DNA of 64,000 nt from Paracoccus wurundjeri (GTDB lineage: Bacteria; Pseudomonadota; Alphaproteobacteria; Rhodobacterales; Rhodobacteraceae), in NCBI RefSeq assembly GCF_030678915.1, contig NZ_JAUUTZ010000017.1, positions 44,711 through 108,710 on the forward strand. Reading direction: 5' to 3'. A program made the position numbers and the translations under genes. Below, piece by piece: positions 56,035 through 64,000 of the stretch. Numbering within the stretch: position 1 is the stretch's first letter; every line of letters begins with the position of its first letter. Under the pieces are notes generated by a model. It saw only the letters and a program-made list of their open reading frames with translations, was not told the origin of the DNA and did no database searches.

Positions 56035-59000
56035 CTATCCCGCGGCAGCAAGCAGCGAAGCATTCCCGCCCGAGGCCGTCGTATCAATGCAAAGATGCCG
56101 TTCGAGAACCGCGTAATCAGCCAGTTCCGCCGATGTCACAAGCGGCACGATCGCGCCGTCGCGTGCGGCCAGTGCGATCCGATACTCGCGCGCTTTGTCC
56201 TCGGGACCGTCATAGGCTACGACGGCAATCCCGTTCAGCAAGGTCAATGCTTCGGCAGGCAGCGTCCCTTTGACCTCGACTGCGGCACAGCCCTGCGCCC
56301 TTGCAACCGCCGCCTGCGCCGCGCAATCCGGGCCGAGACACAGCACCGTCCCACGCGCATGCGTTGTCAGGCGGTTCGATTCCCCCGTCGGTCCGGGCAT
56401 CAGCGTGGTTTCCCGTGCGGTCGCCGTATCGGTATGGGCAGCATCCAAAGCCGTCTGAACCTGCGCCGGATCGGCGGCCGCTTCTTCATCCGCCGACATG
56501 CGCTCTATAGTCACGGCACGGAAACGCGGAACATAATGTGGCCCGCCCGCCTTCGGTCCGGTGCCGGAAAGACCTTCACCGCCAAAGGGCTGACTTCCGA
56601 CAATTGCGCCGATCTGATTTCGGTTCACATAGAGATTGCCGGCACTCACAAGGCTGTCGATATGCTGCACCCGATCGTCGATCCGGGTATGCAGACCAAA
56701 GGTCAGCCCGTATCCTGATCTGTTCACCGCCTCGATCACCTGATCCAGTTCACGCGCCTCGAAGTTCGCGACATGCAGGACCGGGCCGAAGATTTCGCGT
56801 TCGATATCCTCGATCCCGCCGACCCGGATCGTGACCGGGGCAACGTAATGCCCGCGCCCCGGCGTCTTGAGTCGATGCAGGATTCTTCCATCGCTGCGCG
56901 CCTTGGCGATATGTGTCTCGATCCCCTTCTTCGCGTCCGTCGAGATCACCGGGCCGACATCGCTATCCAGATACCACGGATCGCCGATATGCAGTTCATC
57001 CATCGCGCCGTGCAGCATTTTCAGCAACTTGTCCTCGACATCCTTCTGAACATACAGCACCCGAAGCGCCGAGCAGCGTTGCCCCGCCGATTGGAACGCA
57101 CTGGCAAGGATGTCGCGCACGGCCTGTTCCGGCAATGCGGTCGAATCCACGATCATCGCGTTCAACCCGCCGGTTTCCGCGATCAGCGGCGCATCGGGCG
57201 ACAGATGTGCCGCCATCGCCCGGTTGATTGCCTGCGCCGTCGGCAGGGAACCGGTAAAGCAGACCCCCGAAACGCGCGGATCGCTGCAAAGCGCGGTACC
57301 GACCTTGCGCCCTTCGCCCGGCAGCAACTGCAGCGCGTGAACGGGCACTCCGGCCTCGTGCAGAAGCTGCGCGGCCCGCCATGCGATCAGGCTGGTGGTT
57401 TCCGCGGGTTTGGCCAGCACACCATTGCCTGCCGCCAGGGCCGCTGCGATCTGACCGGTGAAAATCGCCAAGGGAAAATTCCAGGGCGAGATGCAGGTGA
57501 AGATACCGCGCGGCGCGTCCCCGGATACAAAACCGGCATAATAGTGCAGGAAATCCACGGCTTCGCGCAACTCCGCCACAGCATCGAATTGCGATTTCCC
57601 TGCCTCGCGGGCAATCAGGGCAAATAATTCGCCGAAATTTTCCTCGTACAGATCAGCGGCGCGCCGCAAAATCTCTGCCCGCTCGTCCGGTGAGGCGTCC
57701 CAGATCTGCGCGGCATCCAGCGCAGCCGCGATATCGCTACCCCCGGCCCATTCCACGACCCCCACCCGGTCGTTGCCCTGAGCCGGGTTGACGATCTCTT
57801 CCCGATGACGCTCGCTTTTACCCGTCGCGGCCAGCAAAGGCCCGCCCTGCCAGCGATGCCCCTGCCAGGGCGCACGCGCCGCCTCGACCCGCGCCTGTTC
57901 AACCGGATCGCGCAGATCGAACCCCCGAGCGTTCGCCCGCCCGGGGGCAAACAACTCGGCGGGGCGCGTGACGCCGGGAGCAGGCTTACCCGCGACGGCG
58001 TCGTATTCGGCAAATGGATCGGGCGCGACGTCTTCGGGCGCGATATCCTCGTCCACGATCCGGTTCACGAAACTGGAATTCGCGCCATTCTCCAGCAATC
58101 GCCGCACCAGATAGGCCAACAGATCCTCATGCGCTCCGACCGGCGCGTAAATCCGGCAGCGGGTCTGGTGTTTCGCCCTGACGATCTCGTGCAGCGCCTC
58201 GCCCATGCCGTGCAGACGCTGAAATTCGAAATCGCGGTCCTCGCCCGCCAGATGCAGGATGGCGGCGACGGAATGGGCGTTATGGGTGGCGAATTGCGGA
58301 TAGATGCGCGGACTGGCCAGCAGTTTCCGGGCACAGCAGATCCATGCCACATCGGTTGCGGATTTATGGGTCCAGACCGGAAAATCGTCCAGCCCCTCGA
58401 CCTGATAACGCTTGATCTCGGTATCCCAATAGGCCCCCTTGACCAGCCGCACCATGACGCGCCGGTCAAGACTTTCCGCCAAAGCCTCAAGCCAGTCCAG
58501 AAACGGCGCGGCGCGTTTGCCGTAAGCCTGCACGACCACGCCGAATCCGTCCCAGCCCGTCAATGCGGGATCTGAAAGCACAGCCTGAATCACATCCAGA
58601 GAAAGCTCCAGCCGGTCGGCCTCTTCCGCATCGATATTCAGGCCCATATTCGCATCCTTCGCCTGACGGCACAGACGCAGAACGACGGGAACGAGTTCCG
58701 CCATGACCCGGTCGCGCTGCGGTTCCTCGTATCGCGGATGCAGCGCGGAAAGCTTGATCGAGATGCCGGGATTGTCGCGGATATCGCTGGCCCGCGCCTC
58801 ACCAGCCAAGGCGCGGATCGCCCCTTCATAGGCTGCCAGATAGGAATCCGCATCCGCCTGTGTACGCGCCGCTTCGCCCAGCATGTCATAGCTGTAGCTA
58901 TAGCCCTCGCGCACGCGGTCACGTCCACGCCGGATCGCATCCTTGACCGTCTCGCCCAGGACGAATTGCTGCCCCATCTCGCGCATGGCGCGATGAACGG

Positions 59001-59475
59001 CGGTGCGGATTACCGGTTCACCCAGCCGGCGGATGGCGTTTCGCAAATGGCCTGCAATCCCCGGCTGCTGATCATCCCGCAATACCTTGCCGGTCAGCAT
59101 CAAGGCCCAGGTCGAGGCATTGACCAGCGACGACGAGGATTTGCCCATATGCTGCCCCCATTCGGAAGGCGCGATTTTGTCCTCGATCAGGTCATCCATC
59201 GTCTCGGCATCAGGCACCCGCAGCAGGGCTTCCGCCAGACACATCAGGGCCACACCCTCGTCGGTGGAAAGCCCGTACTCTGCCAGAAACACCTCCATCA
59301 GGCCGGGTTTGCTGTCCGAACGGATCGCGCGCACCAGATCGGCGGCCTCTGCCGCGATCCTGCCCCGCGCCTGATCGTCAGGGGCGAAAGCCTGCACCAG
59401 ATCAGCAATCAGTTCCGTCTCATCGCCCAGATGCAATTCACGGATCGTCTGGCGGATGTCGTCAACGCGGCTCAT
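56035..59475 (-). CDS. putA: Bifunctional proline dehydrogenase / glutamate-semialdehyde dehydrogenase PutA
   Basis: 1146-residue enzyme oxidising proline to glutamate in two channelled steps: an FAD proline dehydrogenase barrel (about 140-430) and an NAD-linked P5C/aldehyde dehydrogenase (about 520-980). Barrel hallmarks include MVRLVKGAYWDTEIKRYQ. The aldehyde-dehydrogenase nucleophile lies in SAGQRCSALRV. The C-terminal extension (about 1000-1146), ending CIDTTASGGNASLLAA, is that of type B PutA. There is no N-terminal ribbon-helix-helix, so it does not repress its own gene. ATG 59475 has GGGAGGG upstream. The usual divergent Lrp-type putR is missing; a tiny membrane-protein gene is there instead. 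Confidence 0.97.
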   Translation of the reverse strand: MSRVDDIRQTIRELHLGDETELIADLVQAFAPDDQARGRIAAEAADLVRAIRSDSKPGLMEVFLAEYGLSTDEGVALMCLAEALLRVPDAETMDDLIEDKIAPSEWGQHMGKSSSSLVNASTWALMLTGKVLRDDQQPGIAGHLRNAIRRLGEPVIRTAVHRAMREMGQQFVLGETVKDAIRRGRDRVREGYSYSYDMLGEAARTQADADSYLAAYEGAIRALAGEARASDIRDNPGISIKLSALHPRYEEPQRDRVMAELVPVVLRLCRQAKDANMGLNIDAEEADRLELSLDVIQAVLSDPALTGWDGFGVVVQAYGKRAAPFLDWLEALAESLDRRVMVRLVKGAYWDTEIKRYQVEGLDDFPVWTHKSATDVAWICCARKLLASPRIYPQFATHNAHSVAAILHLAGEDRDFEFQRLHGMGEALHEIVRAKHQTRCRIYAPVGAHEDLLAYLVRRLLENGANSSFVNRIVDEDIAPEDVAPDPFAEYDAVAGKPAPGVTRPAELFAPGRANARGFDLRDPVEQARVEAARAPWQGHRWQGGPLLAATGKSERHREEIVNPAQGNDRVGVVEWAGGSDIAAALDAAQIWDASPDERAEILRRAADLYEENFGELFALIAREAGKSQFDAVAELREAVDFLHYYAGFVSGDAPRGIFTCISPWNFPLAIFTGQIAAALAAGNGVLAKPAETTSLIAWRAAQLLHEAGVPVHALQLLPGEGRKVGTALCSDPRVSGVCFTGSLPTAQAINRAMAAHLSPDAPLIAETGGLNAMIVDSTALPEQAVRDILASAFQSAGQRCSALRVLYVQKDVEDKLLKMLHGAMDELHIGDPWYLDSDVGPVISTDAKKGIETHIAKARSDGRILHRLKTPGRGHYVAPVTIRVGGIEDIEREIFGPVLHVANFEARELDQVIEAVNRSGYGLTFGLHTRIDDRVQHIDSLVSAGNLYVNRNQIGAIVGSQPFGGEGLSGTGPKAGGPHYVPRFRAVTIERMSADEEAAADPAQVQTALDAAHTDTATARETTLMPGPTGESNRLTTHARGTVLCLGPDCAAQAAVARAQGCAAVEVKGTLPAEALTLLNGIAVVAYDGPEDKAREYRIALAARDGAIVPLVTSAELADYAVLERHLCIDTTASGGNASLLAAAG

Positions 59476-59587
59476 TTGATACCCTCCCGGCGGCAAGACG
59501 TCGCAGCTACCTGCCCGAATCGGCCCGCAGTTGCGTATGATTGGCGCAAAGTCTATCTGCTGAGATAAAAGATCAACCGAGGCTATC

Positions 59588-59752
59588 ATGATTGTCATTG
59601 CCGCCATCGTCATCGGCGCTTTTCTGGGCTGGCGCCGCGCCGCGAAACTTGGCGGGAATCGGCGCGACCGCGCCCAATATGCCGCCGGCTACGCGCTGGC
59701 CTTTGCGGTTCTTGGGCTGTTCGCCACGATCTTCCTTGACCGGATGACGTGA
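59588..59752 (+). CDS. Small membrane protein, 54 aa
   Basis: 54-residue protein with two membrane helices: MIVIAAIVIGAFLGW (1-15) and YALAFAVLGLFATIFL (about 35-50), joined by a basic loop (RRAAKLGGNRRDRAQ). The topology is a hairpin with a cytoplasmic positive loop. Its stop shares a base with the VWA gene start (TGATG), so the two are translationally coupled; this supports it being a real gene. No family recognised. Divergent from putA by 112 bp. Confidence 0.7.
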   Translation: MIVIAAIVIGAFLGWRRAAKLGGNRRDRAQYAAGYALAFAVLGLFATIFLDRMT

Positions 59753-60933
59753 TGTTCATTCCCTTCCTCGACAATCTGCGCCGTCAGGGAGTTCCGGTCA
59801 GCCTGCGGGAATGGTTGGATCTGATGGGAGGAATGCAGGCCGGCGTTACCGGATGGTCGGTGGATGGCTTCTATCATTTCGCACGCGCCTGCCTGGTCAA
59901 GGACGAGCGCCATATCGACCGTTTCGACCGTGCCTTCGGCGAGGCCTTCGCAGGACTTGAGAATGTTCCCGTCGAAGCCCTGGTGCATGAACAGTCCATT
60001 CCAAAGGAATGGCTGGAAAAACTGGCAGAAAAACTGTTGAGCGACGAGGAAAAGGCGCAAATCGCGGGCAGCGGCAGTTTCGAGGAACTGATGAAGAAAC
60101 TGCGCGAAAGGCTGGCCGAGCAGCAAGCCCGTCATCAGGGCGGCAATAAATGGATCGGCACGGCCGGAACCTCGCCTTTCGGGGCTTATGGCTACAATCC
60201 CGAAGGTATCCGCATCGGTCAGCACGAAAGCCGCCATCGCCGCGCCGTCAAGGTCTGGGACAAGCGCGAATTCCGGGATTTCGACGATGGCGTCGAACTG
60301 GGCACCCGCAATATCAAGGTGGCGCTCAAACGCCTGCGGCAATGGGCACGGCACGGCGCCCATGAAGAGCTTGATCTGCCTGCGACCATCCGGGCCACTG
60401 CGGATCATGGTTATATTGATGTGAAAACCCGCCCCGAGCGGCGCAATGCAGTGAAAGTCCTGCTGTTTCTGGATGTGGGCGGCAGCATGGACGATCACGC
60501 CCGGCTGATGGACGAGTTGTTTTCAGCCGCACGATCCGAGTTCAGGCATCTGGAACATTTCTACTTCCATAACTGCCTTTACGAAGGAGTCTGGAAAGAC
60601 AACCGCCGCCGCTGGACCGAAAAGACGCCGACATGGGACGTATTGAACCGTTTCGGACGCGACTATAAATGCATTTTCGTGGGCGATGCCTCGATGTCTC
60701 CTTATGAAATCGCGGTGCCAGGCGGCGCGAATGAGCACTGGAACGAGGAACCGGGCGAATTATGGCTGCGCCGGGTCTGTGAGACATGGCCGGATCACGT
60801 TTGGTTGAACCCGGTTCCCGAAACGCATTGGCGCTATACCCAGTCAATCACCATGATCCGGCAGATATTCGAGAACCGGATGATGCCGTTGACGCTGGAA
60901 GGGCTTACGCAGGCGATGCGGGTGCTTGGATAG
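59752..60933 (+). CDS. VWA-domain protein, CoxE-like
   Basis: 393-residue soluble protein with a C-terminal von Willebrand A domain. The metal-ion site DxGxS reads LFLDVGGSMDDH (about 239-250), and the later threonine/aspartate positions appear in FVGDASMSPYEI. The N-terminal part begins FIPFLDNLRRQGVPVSLREW, typical of CoxE-type proteins, which work with MoxR-family AAA+ ATPases to insert metals or mature enzyme complexes. No MoxR gene is adjacent here; instead it is coupled to a 54-aa membrane protein. ATG 59752 is preferred over GTG 59749. Confidence 0.88.
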   Translation: MFIPFLDNLRRQGVPVSLREWLDLMGGMQAGVTGWSVDGFYHFARACLVKDERHIDRFDRAFGEAFAGLENVPVEALVHEQSIPKEWLEKLAEKLLSDEEKAQIAGSGSFEELMKKLRERLAEQQARHQGGNKWIGTAGTSPFGAYGYNPEGIRIGQHESRHRRAVKVWDKREFRDFDDGVELGTRNIKVALKRLRQWARHGAHEELDLPATIRATADHGYIDVKTRPERRNAVKVLLFLDVGGSMDDHARLMDELFSAARSEFRHLEHFYFHNCLYEGVWKDNRRRWTEKTPTWDVLNRFGRDYKCIFVGDASMSPYEIAVPGGANEHWNEEPGELWLRRVCETWPDHVWLNPVPETHWRYTQSITMIRQIFENRMMPLTLEGLTQAMRVLG

Positions 60934-61107
60934 GTTCCGGACATCGTTAAACGAAAGCCTGCCTGGCCTCGTGCCATTCGTGCTAAGTTAGGCATGTGTC
61001 ACACTTCGTATTGAATGGCGGTTACCGGACGCATAAGTTGACATGACGCAGGGGCCGCGCGTTGCCGAATACGGGGCCGCGGCTTCGGGCAGGAAAGGAA
61101 GTATAAC

Positions 61108-63528
61108 ATGAATGATTTCGTATCTCAGACCTATCCGGTGTTGCCGTTGCGGGATATCGTCGTTTTCCCGCATATGATCGTGCCGCTTTTCGTGGGCCGC
61201 GAGAAATCCGTGCGTGCCCTGGAAACCGTCATGGAAAATGACAGCCCGATCCTGTTATCGGCGCAAAAGGATGCCGCAGTCGACGAACCGGCCGAAGATG
61301 GCATCTACCGCACAGGCGTGCTGGCCAATGTCCTTCAATTGCTCAAACTGCCCGATGGCACTGTGAAAGTGCTGGTCGAAGGGCATGAGCGCGTGCAAAT
61401 CACCGAATTCGTTCCGAATGATTCCTATTTCGAGGCAGCCGCCCTGACAATGGCTGAATCTCATGGTGACGAAGCGTCGGTAACCGCCCTGACCCGCACC
61501 GTGGCCGACGAATTCGAGCGTTATGTCAAGATTCGCAAGAATATCCCCGAAGAAGTAGTGACCGCTGTCTCGGAGACGCAGGATCCCGGCAAGCTTGCCG
61601 ATCTGGTGGCCGGGCATCTGGGGGTTGATCTTGATCGCAAGCAGGATCTGCTGGATACGCTGGAAATCGCCGCCCGCCTCGAGAAGATCTATGCCGCCAT
61701 GCAGGGCGAGATGTCGGTTCTTCAGGTCGAGAAAAAGATCAAGTCGCGCGTCAAAACCCAGATGGAGAAGACGCAGCGTGAATATTACCTGAATGAGCAG
61801 ATGAAGGCCATTCAGAAGGAACTGGGCGATGGTGAGGATGGTCAGAACGAGATCGCCGAACTTGAAGAAAAGATCGCCGGTACCAAATTCAGCAAGGAAG
61901 CCCGCGAAAAGGCCGAAGCCGAACTGAAGAAGCTTAAATCCATGTCGCCGATGTCGGCCGAGGCAACCGTCAGCCGGAATTATCTGGACTGGCTGCTGGC
62001 ATTGCCTTGGGGCGTGAAATCGCGCACCCGGAAGGATCTGCACCGCGCGGAAACGGTTCTGGATGCCGATCACTACGGCCTTGAAAAGGTCAAGGAACGC
62101 ATCGTGGAATATCTGGCCGTGCAGGCCCGCAGCCAGAAGCTGAAGGGCCCGATACTGTGCCTTGTCGGTCCTCCGGGTGTGGGTAAAACCTCGCTGGGCC
62201 GTTCGGTCGCAAGAGCGACGGGGCGCGAATTCATCCGTATCAGCCTTGGCGGCGTGCGCGACGAATCCGAGATCCGTGGACACCGGCGGACCTATATCGG
62301 CTCGATGCCCGGCAAGATCATACAGGCGCTGAAAAAAGCCAAGACCACCAATCCGCTGATCCTGCTGGATGAAATCGACAAGATGGGCCAGGATTTCCGT
62401 GGCGACCCCGCCTCTGCCATGCTGGAGGTGCTGGATCCGGAACAGAATTCGACCTTCGTGGACCACTATCTTGAGGTGGAATACGATCTGTCGAACGTCA
62501 TGTTCCTGACCACCGCTAACAGCTACAACATGCCGGGGCCCCTGCTGGACCGGATGGAGATCATTCCGCTTGCCGGCTATACCGAGGATGAGAAACGCGA
62601 AATCGCGCGCCAACATCTGCTGCCGAAGCAGATCAAGGCGAACGGGTTGCGCAAGGGGGAATTTTCGGTGTCGGACGACGCGCTGACCCATATCATCCGC
62701 TATTACACGCGGGAGGCCGGGGTGCGTTCGCTTGAACGCGAAATCGCCAAGCTGGCGCGCAAGGCCGTGACTGAAATCCTTAAGGGCAAGGTCAAATCGG
62801 TCGAGATCACGCCCGAGAAGGCCGAGGAATATCTTGGCGTACGCCGCCATCGCTATGGTCTGGCCGAGAAAGAGGATCAGGTCGGCGTCGTGACCGGGCT
62901 GGCCTGGACTTCGGTGGGCGGCGATCTGCTTCAGATCGAAGCGCTTCGTTTGCCCGGCAAAGGCCGGATGAAGACGACGGGCAAACTGGGCGACGTGATG
63001 AAGGAATCGATCGACGCAGCATCCAGTTTTGTCCGCTCGATCTCGCCTGAAATCGGGGTCAAGCCGCCCGAATTCGACAAGCGCGACATTCACGTTCACG
63101 TCCCCGAAGGCGCGACGCCCAAAGACGGGCCTTCGGCGGGGGTCGCCATGGTGACTTCGGTCGTCTCTGTGATGACCGGTATTCCGGTGCGCAAGGATGT
63201 CGCCATGACTGGTGAGGTCACGCTGCGCGGCAATGTGCTGGCGATTGGCGGATTGAAGGAAAAGCTGCTGGCAGCCCTGCGCGGTGGTATCAAGACGGTG
63301 CTGATCCCCGCAGATAACGAAAAGGATCTGGCCGAGATTCCGGATAACGTGAAAACCGGGCTGACCATTATTCCGGTCAGTAATGTGCGCGAGGTGCTGG
63401 GCCACGCGCTGGTCAGAACGCCGGATGTCATCGAATGGGACGAAGCGGCCGAGGAAGCAGCCGCCGAGGCAGCCAGGGTCGCAGCACGTGACAAGGACAT
63501 CGGCGGAGGCAGTGCCATCGCGCATTGA
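61108..63528 (+). CDS. lon: ATP-dependent protease Lon
   Basis: 806-residue AAA+ serine protease degrading misfolded and regulatory proteins. The LonN substrate domain spans about 1-205 (TYPVLPLRDIVVFPHMIVPL), followed by a coiled coil (205-280). The AAA module has Walker A GPPGVGKTS (about 354-362) and Walker B NPLILLDEIDKM. The protease domain has the Ser-Lys dyad: Ser in PKDGPSAGVAM and Lys in GGLKEKLLAALRGG. AGGAAAGG precedes ATG 61108. TTGAAT-15 bp-CATAAG upstream is a possible but weak promoter. hupB, which commonly follows lon, is absent; a tRNA follows. Confidence 0.98.
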   Translation: MNDFVSQTYPVLPLRDIVVFPHMIVPLFVGREKSVRALETVMENDSPILLSAQKDAAVDEPAEDGIYRTGVLANVLQLLKLPDGTVKVLVEGHERVQITEFVPNDSYFEAAALTMAESHGDEASVTALTRTVADEFERYVKIRKNIPEEVVTAVSETQDPGKLADLVAGHLGVDLDRKQDLLDTLEIAARLEKIYAAMQGEMSVLQVEKKIKSRVKTQMEKTQREYYLNEQMKAIQKELGDGEDGQNEIAELEEKIAGTKFSKEAREKAEAELKKLKSMSPMSAEATVSRNYLDWLLALPWGVKSRTRKDLHRAETVLDADHYGLEKVKERIVEYLAVQARSQKLKGPILCLVGPPGVGKTSLGRSVARATGREFIRISLGGVRDESEIRGHRRTYIGSMPGKIIQALKKAKTTNPLILLDEIDKMGQDFRGDPASAMLEVLDPEQNSTFVDHYLEVEYDLSNVMFLTTANSYNMPGPLLDRMEIIPLAGYTEDEKREIARQHLLPKQIKANGLRKGEFSVSDDALTHIIRYYTREAGVRSLEREIAKLARKAVTEILKGKVKSVEITPEKAEEYLGVRRHRYGLAEKEDQVGVVTGLAWTSVGGDLLQIEALRLPGKGRMKTTGKLGDVMKESIDAASSFVRSISPEIGVKPPEFDKRDIHVHVPEGATPKDGPSAGVAMVTSVVSVMTGIPVRKDVAMTGEVTLRGNVLAIGGLKEKLLAALRGGIKTVLIPADNEKDLAEIPDNVKTGLTIIPVSNVREVLGHALVRTPDVIEWDEAAEEAAAEAARVAARDKDIGGGSAIAH

Positions 63529-63541
63529 CCTGAAAAATCGC

Positions 63542-63569
63542 AAGCCGGGCAGCAACATGCCCGGCTTTT
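63542..63569 (+). terminator. Terminator after lon
   Basis: 9-bp stem AAGCCGGGC/GCCCGGCTT (63542-63550 with 63559-63567) with an 8-nt loop and a TTTT tail, 13 bp after the lon stop. It separates lon from the tRNA gene. Confidence 0.85.
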
Positions 63570-63646
63570 GCAGGCCGGTAGCACGAATCTGTCCCATTTT
63601 TCCGGTCTTGCGGCCCGCTACAGTTGCTGCTAAATCCCGCCTCCAC

Positions 63647-63721
63647 GGGTGATTAGCTCAGTGGTAGAGCGCTTCGTTCACATCGAAGATGTCAGCGGTT
63701 CAAATCCGTTATCACCCACCA
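63647..63721 (+). tRNA. tRNA-Val, anticodon CAC
   Basis: A full cloverleaf can be drawn: acceptor GGGTGAT/ATCACCC, D stem GCTC/GAGC, anticodon stem CTTCG/CGAAG with loop TTCACAT (anticodon CAC, reading GTG), and T arm AGCGG-TTCAAAT-CCGTT. The discriminator is A and the CCA end is encoded (63719-63721). Confidence 0.96.
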
Positions 63722-63795
63722 TATTATCCATTTATTTTCAACAATTTACGCCACAATACCCTCCATTTTACGAAGCGGCCACAGGTTTTTCGAAC

Positions 63796-63948
63796 CTAAG
63801 CCGGGACCCTCCTGCCGAGTCGGGATTTGTATTTCCTCCGGATTCTCTCGACCTCCGCGTGGTAATCCTTCTGCTGCTCGTCGTGCAGCTTAGGGTCAGG
63901 ATCTGTAATTGCATAGCTCAGGCGGTGTTGATCCCTTGAGGGTTTCAT
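63796..63948 (-). CDS. Possible small protein or 3' part of a gene running off the window
   Basis: A 50-codon frame on the minus strand (start MKPSRDQHRLSYAI, ending RRKYKSRLGRRVPA), hydrophilic with a basic C-terminal end. The same frame stays open upstream to the window edge, so a longer product is possible. No homology is recognised and the ribosome site is poor. It overlaps the start of a competing plus-strand frame at 63947. The DNA from 63722 to about 63795 is AT-rich and shows nothing else. Confidence 0.25.
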   Translation of the reverse strand: MKPSRDQHRLSYAITDPDPKLHDEQQKDYHAEVERIRRKYKSRLGRRVPA

Positions 63949-64000
63949 GGATCTGTCCGCACTGACCGAGCCGAGGCTGGTCGTGCTGTATCGGGTCTCA
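63947..64000 (+). CDS. Possible gene start at right window edge
   Basis: ATG 63947 has GAGGG about 4 bp upstream and an open frame of 18 codons to the window end (MDLSALTEPRLVVLYRVS). Too little is visible to name it. The antisense frame over the same bases is also open, so only one of the two is likely real. Confidence 0.3.
   Translation, partial: MDLSALTEPRLVVLYRVS

Noticed and set aside
61255..63597. 780-codon open frame antisense to lon
   Set aside because: Fully opposite a conserved gene, rich in Arg, Gln and His with no domain.
63649..63939. 96-codon plus-strand frame starting inside the tRNA
   Set aside because: It begins within tRNA-Val and has no ribosome site or domain.

Overview
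The window is bacterial chromosome, almost certainly from Paracoccus or a close relative (Alphaproteobacteria, Rhodobacterales). This is inferred from the GC-rich, tightly packed genes and from several family traits: an IscR-type regulator with a single cysteine, two separate ATP synthase operons (atpI-B-E-F'-F and atpH-A-G-D-C) with a second b-type subunit, a bolA/J-domain gene pair, glpX next to recJ, a D-beta-hydroxybutyrate dehydrogenase, and a two-enzyme PutA without a ribbon-helix-helix domain. I see no complete insertion sequence, prophage or CRISPR array. Most of the window is core chromosome with a few accessory cassettes.

Layout. 0-9 kb: end of a chromate transporter gene, iscR, an alpha/beta hydrolase, icd, a J-domain gene divergent from bolA, glpX, recJ, ssb and a lytic transglycosylase. 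9-12 kb: a PAS-GGDEF-EAL c-di-GMP enzyme whose 3' end overlaps that of bdhA, then a well-formed small-RNA gene (promoter, hairpin, terminator) on the minus strand. 12-16 kb: an orphan family 5 solute-binding protein coupled to an entericidin-like lipopeptide and a small acidic protein, then a CDF metal transporter. 15.8-18.4 kb: the Fo operon. 18.6-20.9 kb: an ArsR-type regulator and the pseudouridine catabolic pair psuK-psuG. 21-30 kb: a PhoD-like phosphatase, then a siderophore-iron cassette (TonB receptor, Tat-exported binding protein, fused FhuB-type permease, FhuC ATPase) followed by an ABC-exporter-type half transporter.

30.5-41 kb is the most integrated accessory block. One arm, on the minus strand, encodes a fused two-domain DppD/DppF ATPase, an FAD-dependent amine or amino-acid oxidase and an M20 amidohydrolase. 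The divergent plus-strand arm encodes two paralogous solute-binding proteins and the DppB and DppC permeases. Together these look like an uptake and degradation system for acylated, peptide-like or opine-like compounds (inference). 40.8-46.3 kb: ArsC-like, MOSC-like, quinone-oxidoreductase, LysE exporter with divergent Lrp regulator, hemF, a lipoprotein and a tiny H-type lectin protein. 46.3-51.2 kb: the F1 operon. 51.7-63.7 kb: methyltransferase/gloB, clpA, putA, a tiny membrane protein with a VWA protein, lon and tRNA-Val(CAC). The last 280 bp after the tRNA hold only weak open frames.

A dispersed intergenic repeat (core CCCGGGATATTT followed by a TGAAGAAG-like purine tail) occurs at least four times. 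In two places its purine tail may serve as the ribosome binding site of the next gene (recJ, psuK). All homology statements come from reading the translations; no database search was run.
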